This document shows positions 10,029-22,508 of a stretch of 64,000 nt of DNA, piece by piece. The position numbers and the translations under genes are program-made. Every line of letters begins with the position of its first letter. Position 1 is the stretch's first letter. The notes beneath the pieces are model-generated. The model saw only the letters and a list, made by a program, of their open reading frames with translations, made no database searches and was not told the DNA's origin. The DNA is from Panicum virgatum (Eukaryota > Streptophyta > Magnoliopsida > Poales > Poaceae), in the NCBI RefSeq assembly GCF_016808335.1, contig NC_053150.1, positions 30,496,238 through 30,560,237 on the forward strand. The letters run 5' to 3'.

Positions 10029-11876
10029 CTTCACATCAAAACTTAACCGCCATGAAGAAATGATGTCGATATCCTATGAGGTATTCGTTGAGCCACTTGT
10101 AAGTAATGGCTCAAACTATGCTTCCTGGTCTATTCATGTACTTAATCATTTGAGAACGCTTGGTCCACATGCTGAGCGGGTTGTAGTTGCAAGCATCCTC
10201 CCTTCAAATTTAAGTAGGTATAAAATTGATTGGAAAAATCAAAGTGATTTGGATTGAATGCAACTCAATGCGTTGGTTACTCTATATTTGTTTAGTGTTG
10301 TGTGTACAAAAATTAATGAAACCATCCTTGAAGATGAAGAAGTACAAGATGATGCTCATCTCACTTGGGAAGTACTCGAGGATTTATATGATGAAGATTG
10401 CTTAGTATCATCAGCAGTGAGTACTATATCATAAGTAATATCAATCAGGGATCCAGAGGTCAATGTTTTAGAAAATAGTGACCATGCTCTTGCTGACACA
10501 ACAAATGGAAGTTTCGGATTCACAATCCAGAAGTTCCAGTTTTGACAATGATGCTGAATGAGGTCAATCAAATGATAAATCCACCTCTGCCTATTCTTCA
10601 TCAATGCTTTATGGCGACATATGAAAATAGGTCATACTCAGATAGTGATAGTGATAGTGATGATGATAACGAGGAATTTATGCTTGAACTTGGAAAGATG
10701 AAAAATAAAGTCAGAACAACTGTGATTGAGATGATGAAAAGAGTAATGGATCAAGATCAAGAGATTAAGAGGCAAAAGAAGCTTCTCAATAAGAAAGATG
10801 AAGAAATCAAGTGTCTTACTCTAGTGGAAAAGAGGAATCAAGCCCTCATGGTTTAAATGGATGAGCTCACTAGCAAGCATATATATATGAATTTGTAGGC
10901 TCTTTATATGGAACTCAAGTGCTCTAATGAAAAGCTTGTGGAATCATATTCCATACTAGCGGTAGCTCATGAGGTTATGATTACACTGATGAAATCTTGT
11001 CAGCCAATTGACAATACTTGCTCACAAAATTGCAACAAAGAGAAACAATCTTTGTTTGAGCAAGTGACTATGAAAGATTGTAATGATATCTTAGTTCAAG
11101 AGAATGAAGTGCTCAAGCTAGAGGTTGAGAGGCTCTCAAAGGACTTGTCAGAGTTTAAAGGCAAGAGTGTTGTACAACCTTCTCTAGATAACCGTGAAAC
11201 CATGGTGAAAATGTTAGAGAAGGGATCAACCGTGAAAAGCTCATACAACCAAGTACACAAGTCAAACAATAGCAAGCCTCAAGCAAATACGATGAATGTG
11301 GATCATATCAAGTGTTTCAAGTGCTCCAACATGGGACATTATGGTTCAATGTGCTCAATCAAGCTAGAAGGCTAGAAAACACTCTCCATGAAACAATGAA
11401 GACTTTCCAAAAGTAGATGCTTTGGCTGCTGCATGAAAGGACACAAAATGACAACATGTACATGCAAGTCAAGTGTGTTGTCTACGAAAAATGGAAGTTC
11501 CAGATTGGATAAACCGGAAGTTTTGGGAATGGCTGTGCAACACCACTACACGCTGAACAAAGGCTTCAAGAAAGCTCAAGAGTACATGGAGTGGAAGGCT
11601 ATCAGAAACAAGGAGAACAAACCAGCAAGCAACATCAAGCACAAGTATGTTACACATGTCGAGGAAAAGGGCATCATGGTAAGGATTGTCCAAATGGTAA
11701 CATTTCTAAGCCAGATTTGGTCAATAATGTTCATACAAGCCCTAGGAGAAAATGGTGCTTGTGCAAGTAGGATGATAAATTCATCAGCTACTCGCCCAAG
11801 AGCTATTTGGGTCTCTAAATCTTTGGTGACTAATCTTTATGGACCCAACGTGGCTTGGGTACCAAAATATCCTTGA
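10012..11876 (+). pseudogene. Copia gag remnant of element A
   Basis: Gag is spread over several frames: an N-terminal block (10012-10257, with VSNGSNYASWSIHVLNHLRT), a coiled-coil-like charged part (10542-11280) and two zinc knuckles. The first, CFKCSNMGHYGSMC (near 11320-11360), keeps all Cys/His ligands. The second, CYTCRGKGHHGKDC (11648-11689), lies in another frame. The C-terminal block RAIWVSKSLVTNLYGPN (to 11876) is characteristic of Sirevirus gag. Stops near 10257 and 10857 and several frameshifts make it non-functional. Pol should follow but is absent. Confidence 0.8.
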
Positions 11877-11945
11877 CAGAATCCGCAGGTACTTGGAGAA
11901 GCATTGGAGACTTGGAAAATTTGAAGAAAAGCTTCATCTCAACAA

Positions 11946-12563
11946 GGGAAAAGTCTGACTTACACCCTCAAACTGTGGCAAAACTTCAATTTTCAACATT
12001 CAACTACAAAATCAGATAGAATAGGCCATCCAACAGTCAAAACCGAGCAAATTTGGCCGCTAGGTTGGTTTCGAAGGTAGTTTTCCATTTTGTGAGAATT
12101 TAAAATATTAAAATTTAAACTAAAACTTCATAAGTAATTCATTTTAAGTCAAAAAATTGGAAATGGGTATCAAAAGTTTTCTAAGAATATAACCTATCTA
12201 TTGGCACTATACAAGTAAATTATTTGGATCCCATTTTTTTATGTTCACAATATTTGGTTGTTTGTGGTCATGCCCATTATTTTTGAATAACCAATATTCA
12301 AATAGAGCAATAATAGATAGGTTATATTTTTACAACAGTTTTGGTACTAGTTTCATATTTATGATTAAATAAATTAGTTTCGATTTTTAGATCTAATTAG
12401 AATTTTTCAATTTTTTAAAAATATAAAACCACATTCAAAACCACCCCAAGAGCCAAATTTGCGTGGTTTTGACAGATGGATGACCTATAATAACTGGTTT
12501 CGTAGTTGAAGGTTGAAAATCGGAGTTTTGTGATAGTTTGAGGGTGTAAATCCGACTTTTCCC
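11946..12563. mobile_element. MULE-type MITE, 618 bp
   Basis: Long inverted repeats start GGGAAAAGTC and extend about 70 bp with mismatches, sharing TTACACCCTCAAACT and TTTTCAAC blocks. The flanking 9-bp duplication is perfect: TCTCAACAA (11937-11945 and 12564-12572). A 9-bp TSD is diagnostic of Mutator-like elements. The interior is AT-rich and non-coding. Confidence 0.92.
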
Positions 12564-12572
12564 TCTCAACAA

Positions 12573-14642
12573 TATTGGTACTTCATTTGTGTCTCGGGAT
12601 CATCCATTTGCCACTTGCACATGTCCACCTATCTAAATGTGTGTGTTTCATCTTTCTCCCTCTCCAACATTATTTTCCAATGGCCTTTTTAACTAGTCTC
12701 AGTAAATCCAATAGATCTCTCTCTTAGTTTGACAATATTGCAGATATAATGTTTTGGTAGGATTGTTTTTAGCTACCAAGCTCCACATAAGCCTTCCACT
12801 TTTATATATGAGTAGAATAGGTTGAAGACAATCTAACGTAGGCTTGAGCGACTTGATGAGATGAGTATTTCCATGATCTTTTGCAAGAGAACCTCACTTA
12901 TGTTTGATATTCATTCTTTTGAAAACTCTTCACGATGAAACAAGGTAAATGTTTGAAGTTCGCTTAAGTTTGAGAGCATTGCATTTATTTATTATTGTGG
13001 CTTGTTCTTTAATTGCTAGTCTATCTTTCATAATGAAAAAGTAGCCGGTCACAACATGAACTTAAATGCTAAATACTTGAGAGAGCAATATGTCTTGTTA
13101 TGTATGACTAAGTGCAGAGAGGACATTGAGGGGCAACGCTGATTTCTTTATAAGCAAAGCTCCTGGACTTACTCGAGGACGAGCAAGGTTTAAGCATGGG
13201 GGGAATGTTGGCGCTCCTTAAGTACCCACTTTATCCCTTGTTTATCCTTGATAATGGCATGAATTTAATATCAAAATCACTAACCGTCCTAACCCCGGCC
13301 TAATTATTGGTCATTTTCACACTTGCACATATATTTTGGAGGAACTTTGTTTTTGCAGGTTTTTGGCCTATTTTGAAGCATGAAATGACGAGGCCCGTGA
13401 TCGAGCGCTAACACGAAGAAAGACGAAGGCCAAAGCCCAAAGGGAGGACCAAAGCCCATGTTGATTCGAAGCCCATTCATGCACATCCATCCTCCAAGAG
13501 AGCCCAAAGGACCAAGCCCACGAAGATGAGATCAAGATACTTCGGGATTAAGCAAAGCAAATGAAAATTTAAGGAAGGATTCCCTATTCTATCCTTTCCT
13601 CGAAGATATCTCCAAGATAGCGACGTCAAAAGGGGTGCAATCGTGAAGGACATAAACTCTAGAAGATGCGAGGAGTCTGCACGCGAAAAATGAGACCGAG
13701 GCGAGCCCGAAAGGGGGCCGGCCGGCCGGTCTGGCCCGTTTCTGAGGCGGTTCGGCCTCCCCTTCGACCGGTGGCTTCCTCGGCTTATAAATAGCTCGCA
13801 CTTTATTCAACTCGGAGCATCCATCCACCCATAACTCGACGAAAACCTAGGGCCAAGACCGGAGGGAGACAACGGCCGCCGCAAGTCTTCGAAGTTGTCT
13901 AGGAGATGGCTTAGGCCGACCCTAGCCGCCGTGGCCTCCCTGCGTGGTTGTGCCATGGCGGAGTTCATGAGCTAGTTGGATTCATCGATGGTGTGCACAT
14001 GGCGGTGATGATCCAAACAAGTCTATTATGTGAGTAATGATAATCATGTCTTCCGAATCTATTAGCGACCATGTTCTCTCTTTTGATTTCGTTCTTCTCT
14101 TTGGGTTTGCTTCATCCTAGATCTATTATCGAGATAGATCGCTTAGCATGATCTTGTAGTCATGGTGGCTAGAGGTTCATGGCGGAACTACCAAAGGGGG
14201 TTCGACTTGCTTTAGGGTACTTTTGTCGAAAGGGGTGGCGTCGTGACAGGCCGTTGCCACTAAGTAGGTGGAGTATCGAGGGATCGGATTGGAGATTTTG
14301 GGTTTAAAGATGCTTTTGATTGAGATGCATGATTTATTCGCTCGTTAGCTTGAACTACAACTAGATGACGATAGGCCTAGTCATATCTTTGGTTTTGCTA
14401 TGATTAAGCCTATGTTCATGGATGAGATCAACTTTTACATATCACTCATATCTATTAAAGGTTTACCCTTTATATGCAATCAATGCTTCATGTTAGGATA
14501 GATCCATTAGATTAGATGGAAAACCTTAGGTAGTTCTTTGTCGATCCACGGATTGATAAACCTTGGGGGAATACTCTAAGGGAAAAGCTACACGAACCGT
14601 GCGCTTGCGGTATACAAATTGGGGCGCTAAGGAGCGTCAACA
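12573..14642 (+). mobile_element. Gypsy G: 3' internal fragment plus 3' LTR
   Basis: 12573-13205 has no usable ORF but ends with CTCGAGGACGAGCAA (13172-13186) and a GCATGGGGGGAA polypurine tract, directly before an LTR. The LTR (13206-14642) begins TGTTGGCGCTCC and ends GCGTCAACA. A TATA box (CTTATAAATAGC, near 13786) and the U5 12-mer (14599-14610) lie inside. The 5' LTR, gag and pol are absent. Where G meets element A on the left is not resolved; part of 12573-12800 could belong to A. Confidence 0.75.
13206..14642 (+). repeat. 3' LTR of Gypsy G
   Basis: A 1437-bp LTR with TGTTG/CAACA ends. It matches the solo LTR at 52809-54014 at both ends and across the U5 module GAATACTCTAAGGGAAAAGC. 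A GGCCGGCCGGCC palindrome cluster (near 13718) lies about 70 bp upstream of the TATA box. Confidence 0.82.
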
Positions 14643-15516
14643 ACCTCCTATAGCTAACTATAGGTTCTTATATTTGAGATTGTTGTGTGTAATTTCAAAT
14701 AAAAGCTGTTTAGCTCACTTTATCAATTTGAGTAATTTATGTAGATATGACGTATGATGCTCTTAACAAGCTCTGTGGTGGAGTTAGTGTGTTATTCATT
14801 TTAATGGAGCATCTACAAACATTAAAGATTGAAGTAGAGTGAAGAATTCTTAGATTACACTTAGTCAAGATGTGTCCAGAGTAACCCAGAAGTTCCAGGT
14901 ATCACATCTTATAAGTTTCGAATTTCCAAAGAAATCACATCTGAGTATATTTCAGGAATGACAGTGGTTTCATACATGACAAGAAGTCATTCAATTTATG
15001 CTATACTTTTGGAACAAATGCACTGTGAGCTTACTTTTGACTTATCAGCCTTATCTCATAATAGCTTGACCAAAGTATGAAGTAAGCCACCTCTTGTGTC
15101 TAAATTGATCATAAGTGCATTTCTTTCATATCTTGTGTCTTTACTACTAACTTGCTTTCAAGGCTTTATGTGTGTAGAAAAACATATGCATGATTGCAAG
15201 GTTAATGTGCTTTATTGTGAGCATGCCACTTGACTTCAATGTCACTAATCCAACTTGAAAAAGGTGTATTTAAAACTCAGATTTGGTTTGTTTATCATTT
15301 TGTGTGGCTGCTCTCCATAATATGTCTTAAACTCCTTATTTGGTTTTCATTGATCATGAAAGAAGCACATATACTTGCCTTCCAAATACATGTGTGCTTG
15401 ATCCACTTGTGGTGAATTTTGTCCATATTATGAGGATTAATTGCTTGGTGACTCACTGCCTTGTACACACCTAGAGTCATCAAACATAAAGCTAAGGCTT
15501 GTGCTGCTAATGTGAT
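14643..15516 (+). other. Non-coding 3' internal region of element A
   Basis: AT-rich sequence with phrases such as AGAAGTTCCAGG that echo the A LTR. Only short frames lacking domains were seen (for example 15230-15415). Sireviruses are known for long non-coding segments between pol and the 3' LTR. It is cut at 15516 by Gypsy D and resumes at about 51606. Confidence 0.5.
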
Positions 15517-17045
15517 TGTTGACGTTTCACAGCGCTACGAATAAAATCCGCAAGCGCACAGATATCGTCGGAGTTTTCACCCAGGAGTATTCCAGAGTAT
15601 CGTATCTACTAAGGAACGTGAGTATATTATCTAAGGCTCGAATTCATCCAAGGACACCACACTACCAAAGAGGTAAGCGGTAGAGAGGATTTTTATGGGT
15701 AAGAATCAAAGGTAAGATAGATCTAACTAGTTGTTTACTTCAGGCTATCAGCTTCGCTTGAATAAAACCAAAAGTTCTGATAATAAGGCTACTATCGTAC
15801 ACCCGAACATGGAGGATTAAGATGGCACAAAACAGGGTTATAACCACCTACAGGCTACCACTACAAACCGAGGGATGTCACAACAATCGAAGGGTAGAGT
15901 CTAGTCAAGACACCATGTCTACACTATCTTCTACTAACTCTAGAGTCGTATAGGATTAACCATCTTTATTAGGAGTCCTAGTCTAGAGGCATCCACTAAT
16001 ACTAGTGAACAACCGATCTAGTAAACAATAAGGGAACTAGCACTACTTAACTAAGAAGCTAAAGCACAAATAAGATCACGAACACTTACTATGATTGATA
16101 ATCATCCGTCGAGGTATAAGTAGGCGAAGGGTGCTGAGCACCGGAAAACCTGGTGCCTCCCCGACTTCCCCTCACTATCTCCCTAATTTCTAAGCTCTAC
16201 CTAGGCAGAACTAAGCCTCCATGGAGAGCCCCAAACCCCCAAAATAGAGCGAAGAGTTGATGTGCTGTGTGTCTCATTTTGGATCCCCTCCTCTAATATT
16301 TATAGGAGGGAACCAGGGGTGTTTCACCGGTGAAGTTGCTTGGGCCTCCCAAAACATCCTTCTAGAGCCAATAAGGAGTCAACATGTGGAAGCTCGAGGC
16401 GAACGAGGCTAGTGGTAGGTCGGCCAACCATGGTAGTTGGCTGACCGCCACGTCGCATGAACCGCCTTCAAACTTCTCTGGGTGACTAGTAAGTGGGTCC
16501 CAAGGTTGGTTGTCCGTGGCCCGGCCATCCTAAGTCGGTCTAACCCCTCTGGTGGGACCATAGAGCCTCATGCTCATGCCTAATTGGTCGAGAGGGTGTC
16601 ACCTTTGATTGATGATCTGTTTCCATTGCTCTCAATATGTGTTCCCTCCCCATTTCCAAGGATAAGCAACTTGCACACAAATATTCACCAACACTTTGTG
16701 GAATTTTTTAGTAATAACTCCTACCACAAATGTTGATGCTCGTATCCTATGCGGTTCATGTAGGAGCTGATGGCCTAGACATGGCATGTAGGAGCTTCGA
16801 CAGTGGCCCGTATGTGGGCCCTCTGATCCATGGGATGCTAACCGGCGTGCTCTGACTGGTTGGGTTTTGTAGTTTGGAGCATGATGATTTACCTGCATTT
16901 CTGCCCAAATTCCTAAATAGTAATATTTTGAAATGGAAACGCGGAATTGGCCCTTTTTGAGTAAAATATGCAGGCATGAGATTTTAATTCTCATGATTTT
17001 TAGCTCAAAATGACACTTAAAATGGGTCATTATTGAGCATCAACA
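15517..17045 (-). repeat. 3' LTR of Gypsy D
   Basis: It begins TGTTGACGTTTCAC and ends GCATCAACA as read on the plus strand, 1529 bp. It is related along its length to the Gypsy C LTR, with the shared U5 module (CCGCAAGCGCAC at 15548-15559) and a minus-strand TATA box near 16300. Just inside are the polypurine tract and the complement of CTCGAGGACAAGCAA (17067-17081). Confidence 0.82.
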
Positions 17046-17962
17046 AGTTCCCTCACACTTAGTCCTTTGCTTGTCCTCGAGTAAAGGCTAGGACTAAGGC
17101 GGACCCAACTTTCTTTTGATATGACACCTACATATAGATTATTGTAAACTTCACCTTTACCTGTGAATTTTGATGTGTCTACCCTCATGGTTTGGGAATT
17201 TGAAGAGTGGAACAGTGATGACTTCGGTCTCCTCCACACTCCTGCTATATGACTAGGAGTTTTGGAAAAGATTTTTGAAAAGACCAACCATAGCTTTACT
17301 TCTCCATAGGATTTCTCATGTCGCTCAGTGTGTATATATCCTCACCAAAGCATTGCTTTTTTTCATCGTATTTCTAAAGATAGCTTATGTGGAGCTCATG
17401 GTAGGAGAAATGGAAGCATGCACTTGTGTCACATATATTGCAAAATCAAACAGTGGATCCATAGAGATTGTTGACGGTCCTTAAGTGTCATATTTGACCG
17501 TCAACTCTGGCAAAGAACAATGCCAAATCAAACACCAAACTAGAGATAGGAGTTTAATACTAATCATTTCCACAAGTTTTGGTGAATGACCATTTTCAGG
17601 AGACCGTGTCTGCATATGGAGGGAAACCATGCTCAAATGAAGCCAACACTACAATTCAGAGCATGTTACACGAGCATGAGAATTAGAGAGCCCACATCCA
17701 GAAGCAAATCAGCTCAAGCCCAGGAGAAAACACACTTCCAACAAAGCCAGAAGCAGACACAAGGATCCGAAGGCTTTGTCAAGCTTAACCCACTTAACTT
17801 TCGGGGAACACCCACATGCCAACACAGGGAGCCCACAGGGAGTCCACAGGCCAAAGATGGGGCCTGACGGCCTCAGATAGGGGCCGGCCGTACCCCTGGG
17901 TTGCCCGACCACTTTCTGGGCTCAATCAGGCCCAACTTTCTCCTGTAGTTCCCTTGTGCATC

Positions 17963-19639
17963 TGTAAGGATCGATGGACCAAGAGGGGGGGGGGTGAATT
18001 GGGCCTTTTTCAAAATTCTAAAACAATTAAAGCAACCTTAACCTATGCAATGCTAGTAAGGCTCAATTCACCAACCGGCTAACTAAGCAAACTACACAAG
18101 CTAACAAAGATAAGAAACTGAGCAAGGTAGAGCTAAGTTATGATCTCTAAAGACAAGCACATGAATAATTGCATGAAAGTAAGTGCTTGAAATGAAAGAG
18201 TGGGCAAGAGACAACCGGATTTTTTCCCGTGGTGTCGATGTGTTGGCACACACCCCTAATCCACGTTGTGACACTCACTAAGAGTCTTGTCACCTCCCAT
18301 GTCACCGAGACTTGGGATCTCACTAAGAGTCTCCGTTCACCATCCCGGCGTGGTGGAGCTCAAGCCACGTACAACCTTCTTCGGGCTCCCACAATCCTTG
18401 GGAAGCTCCGGAAGAAACACCTTCAATAACCAAGATCGCCTAGGTGCTGCCAATCACCAAGAGTAACAAGCTAGAGCCTTCACTTGAGCAAGAACCGATC
18501 ACCAAGAACGGATGCACACAAGCTTCTCTCTACTCAAGTCCTTAGTCTTGCTTCTTGATTGATTGAATGAACAAATATGTGGAAGATGAAGCTCAAGATG
18601 GCTCTCAACAATGTATGAGTGTATGAATGTTGCCTGGTGTTAAGAGTGTGCAAAATGACCCATTGGAGGGGTATATATAGGCAGCTCACACGAATAGAGC
18701 CATTGGAGAAAAGCTGCCAGAAAACTGCTTAGCGCCGGTTAATCCGACATACCTCCAATAGCCAGCGTCGGTTTAACCGATGAATGTAAACTGCCCCTTC
18801 TGAAAACTAGCCATTACAACTTGGGCAGATTAACCGATGTATCATCGGTTTAACCGGTGAGTGTAGTTGTCCACTGATCAACTGAAAAACCAAGTCTCTG
18901 GACAACTGCACCGACGTTAACTCAAACCTATCGTCGGTTTAACCGGTGAGTACAACTTCTGAAATCCTTGGAAAAACCATCTCACTGGTCAATTGCACCG
19001 ACGTCTTAATTCAAACAGCGTCGGTTTAACCGGTGTATAGAGCCTTGAAACACCCTGGAAAAACCAACTCTGGACTAATGCACCGATGTTAAATTGAAAC
19101 ACGTCGGTTTAACCGGTGTATTGACTTGTCCAGACTCTGCTGACTTCGTTTAACCAACGTATAGAAAAATGAAAGCATCGGTTAAACTGGTGTATAGACT
19201 TTTTCCTGATTTTGCCTTTTCTGATTTGAGTCTTGAATGAAATCCAAATATTCTTGAGATAAAAGTTGAAAACCACTTATTTGAACTTCTGGAAACCTGA
19301 GTGACCATAGTGTGCATCCATTTTTGATTGACCATGTCCATGCTCAAGTTACTTGGCCTTAACCCCTCTTAATAGTGCGATCACTACAAAACTATAAAAC
19401 CTATACTAACCTAAGTGTCCTTCTCAACCTTACGACACTTAGGACTAGAAAGATCCTTAGTCTTTTTTTAATCTTGAGTTGAATACCGAGATTGCCTTTT
19501 TGAATAATGAAATTGAGGGGCCTCTTTTGACATATGACCAAATGAGCGATAATGATCTATTAAGCTGCACAAACTCATTAGTCACAATAATGGTTGTCAT
19601 TAATCACCGAAACATACCTTGAGGGCCTAGATGCTTACA
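17963..19639 (-). repeat. 3' LTR of element F
   Basis: It runs TGTAAGGATCG to ATGCTTACA on the plus strand. In the element's own direction the U3 starts at 19639, a palindrome cluster spans 19190-18736, a TATA box (CCTATATATACC) lies at about 18671-18682, and R-U5 follows to 17963. Confidence 0.9.
18736..19190 (-). promoter_or_regulatory. CGG-N5-CCG palindrome cluster upstream of the LTR TATA box
   Basis: CGGTTTAACCG or near variants occur at 18736, 18769, 18846, 18935, 19022 and 19105. Degenerate half-sites such as CACCGACGTTAA lie between them, spaced about 35-90 bp. The cluster ends about 55 bp upstream of the TATA box, so it is placed like an enhancer array. Short palindromic repeats in this LTR position have been described for Sireviruses. 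The cluster is repeated in the other F-family LTRs and before ORF3. Confidence 0.7.
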
Positions 19640-19926
19640 ATCTCCCCTTTTTTGGTGATTGATGACAACACAAACATAAATAACGAGAGAGCGAGAAAGA
19701 TAAAACGGGATAAACACAAGCAAACTCGAAAAAGGACCAAAGAGCTCAACGGCTCAAACGAAATTCATAGATATGTCTCAAACCACAGCATACTCAAGCG
19801 ACAAATGTACATATCCATGAATTAACATTAAATGATAATAAAACAGCATCAAGGCCCTGATAACTACGAGCTCTCTCTATCTCTACCCTCCCCCTGACTC
19901 CAACTCCCCCTGACTCTCTCCCCCTT
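19640..19926 (-). promoter_or_regulatory. Polypurine tracts of element F
   Basis: On the minus strand AAAAAAGGGGAGAT abuts the 3' LTR. Three further AGGGGGAG copies lie upstream, at 19918-19925, 19904-19911 and 19888-19895. Polypurine tracts prime plus-strand DNA synthesis. Several near-identical copies before the 3' LTR are a Sirevirus signature. Confidence 0.75.
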
Positions 19927-19964
19927 TGGCGTCAAAGCACCAAAAAGGCGAGCTACTGATCCGG

Positions 19965-22508
19965 CTATCGAGGTACGGCAAGGAAGCGGTCCGGATCGTC
20001 GTCGTCGTCGTCGTCGGACGGAGAGCCCTCTGTGACGGACGGGAGCTGCTGGTCTGAACTGCCTGCTGGATCTGAACTGACTGGGGGTGTAGCTGTCGTC
20101 GAGGCTCTCGTGCTGGCACTGCCTGGAAGAGGGTCCGTAGAGGTGGTAACCGGCTCAGCAGAAGATGTGTCAACATCTGAAGTAGTAAGTGCTGAAGCTG
20201 CCGGCTGTGTCGACTGCTGAAGTAAAGAACCCTCTCCTCCTCCCCCTGAAGGTAGTGTCTGTAGTACGATGGGGAGGGCGACTGACTGGACTGCCGAAGG
20301 AGACTCCTGGAAGAGTGAAGTCGCTGGCAGTGGTGAGAAGAGTGGACGACCGGCAGACCCAAGTAGTGCGGACATCGAGAACGTGGTCTCCGGTGTCGCT
20401 GAGGTAGCTGGAGCTATAGTAGGGGCTGGAGCTGGAGTGACTGCAAGCTGAGGTGCTCCAACACCCTGAAGGCCTGGCTGTCCTGGCTGCTGCGGGGCGA
20501 GTCCGGTGTGAGTGTACAACTGTGTGATCATCCCGAACATCGCCATCATGCCCTGCTGCATCTGCTGGAACTGAGCGTCTATCCTCTGAGAGACTCTGTC
20601 GATAAGGCCGACAAATCGCTCCTCTGCTGCAGCACACTCTCGGGCGGCCTCCCTCTGTATCGCTGCAAGCTGAGCCTCATGGGCTCTCCTGGCCTCCTCC
20701 TGTGCTATCCGGTCCTCTCGCTGCTGAGTAACAAGCTGCTGAAGAAGAGAGGTGAGCTCGGACGGCTGAGTCACCTGTGACTCTGTGACTGTAGTTGCTG
20801 CCGGTGACTCTGGGGCTGGCTCTCTGGACCCCCCTATCTCATGGTCGTGACTAGCTGGGGCTACTGCAGGAAAGTACTCGACGTCCTCGGAGGAGTCTGA
20901 CTCAATCTCTGACCAGTGTATCTCATCATCTCCTCCGGGAAGCTGGGCCTCGGCAGCTAGTAGTGCCTCATCCTCCTGTGCCACTCGGGCCTGTGCCTCA
21001 GGCGACAACTGTGCCATGGCAGCTCTCTCTGCCTGTCTGCCCCTCCTCCGGTCCTGTGGTGCTGTCGGTCGGTAAACTGGGAACCGGGGAGCCTCATCCT
21101 GACGGTACACACTGCTGACAGGTGACTCTGCTGGTACATTCATCGAACAAATATAGCTGATCCAGTGTGCATAGGGGAACTGCCTCACGACCCCCATCCC
21201 GTCAGTGATCACATCCTCGATCTCAGCCAAAATGAAGTCAACTATATCAAACGGCTCGTGAGTGAGGATGTGAAGTAGTAGCAGTTGCTGCAAACCTGTA
21301 AACCCCTCTGGATATCCACTCCTCGGTAGCAAAGTCCTCCGGAGGGCCATGTGTACTGCATATGCCTCTGGGGTCAGCAAGCTGGGTACTCTGGCATACG
21401 ACGCTGGAAATGGCTGGCGGAAGCACTGAGAGATCGCCTCGTGAGAAGGTGCAATCCCGCCAATCATAGCTCTGCGCGGTGGATCTGCGTCTCCGTATAC
21501 CATCTCGTGCAGGGAGACATCAACTAGATCAACTCCAAGTATCCCTGCAATCGTCGCCCTCGACAGACCAAAGACCTGGCCTCCAAAAACAAAGTGTACG
21601 GCTCTGCGCTCGGGAGAGATCCAGGCTGTGGCATAGAAAACTCTGACCCAGTCCTCGATATATCTGTTCTGCTCTATCTGGAGTAACCTAGGTAGGCCTC
21701 TGAAGTGAGCGAAGTGCTCTCTGACGTCTGCTCCCCCTGCGGCTGTCCTCAGTGACACCCAGTCAAGCACTCTGTGCGGGAAGATCCTGTGGCCTCGCCT
21801 CTGGTAGGTCTCGTAGAAACTGGCTTGAAGAAGCGTCCAGAACCTACGGTCGACCCTGCTGTCACGGGTCACGGGGAACCAGTCCTCCTCCCCAACACTC
21901 CACCTGAGCCTCTTGACCTTCGTCGCATTGGCCTTGGTCAAGTTCTGGAGCAGCACACCTGGCTCCAGACGCACAACAGTGTCCATACGGAACACTGCGC
22001 GCTCGGCCTCTAGGGCCTCGGCTCTACGAGCTGCTGCTGCTGCTGCGGACCTGCGAGGCTCCTGTGGCTGGTGACCTCCTCGCGTCCTCGGTCCAGTGCG
22101 ACGCTCGGTCACCGGAGAGGACTCTCCTGCTGGGGACGTCTGCCGAGTGCGGCCAGAACGTCATAAAGTCGGTGACTCCTATGTGCCCTGCCCCAGCGAC
22201 TGCTCAGACTGCTCTGCCTCTGAATCTGCATCTGACTCTGCAGCTGAAACTGAGTGATCTGACTCTGCTGCTGCCTCGGTCGTGGCTCTGGTGGCCCTGG
22301 CACCTCTGACACTGCCCATACCTTGACCTCTGCCCCTGCATCTGGCTGGCCACTCTCTGATCGCGAACGGGCGAGCACGGCCTGATGCCTGCTCCTCGGC
22401 GGCCTTGGCCACCATCTCAGCCCTCTCGGCCTTTCTCTCTACGCGAGTCCGCTTGCGGATGGGCTTCTCGGCAACAACCTCCTTCCCCTTTATCTTCTCG
22501 CGACCCAT
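19965..22508 (-). pseudogene. Element F third ORF in the env-like position; two internal stops
   Basis: The frame is about 848 codons, starting at ATG 22508 and broken by TAG (22179-22181) and TGA (22161-22163); the final 715-codon stretch is open. The N-terminus is basic (KPIRKRTRVERKAER). A globular region (about residues 70-330 of the open stretch) contains RFWTLLQASFYETY, FVFGGQVFGLSRATIAGILG and FTGLQQLLLLHILTHE, a pattern resembling the putative plant transposon protein domain of some Gypsy extra ORFs. A coiled coil follows (about 450-535), then a Ser/Thr/Pro-rich tail with an Asp run. I see no signal peptide or membrane segment, so envelope function is unlikely. The leader before it is CT-rich and GC-rich. 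Function unknown. Confidence 0.7.

Noticed and set aside
18229..18429. 66-residue frame repeated at 29693 and 57793
   Set aside because: Its repetition only reflects that all three are copies of the same LTR; it lies in R-U5 and has no domain.
19985..20015. GTC trinucleotide run as a microsatellite
   Set aside because: It encodes the Asp run at the end of ORF3 and is short; kept as part of that ORF.
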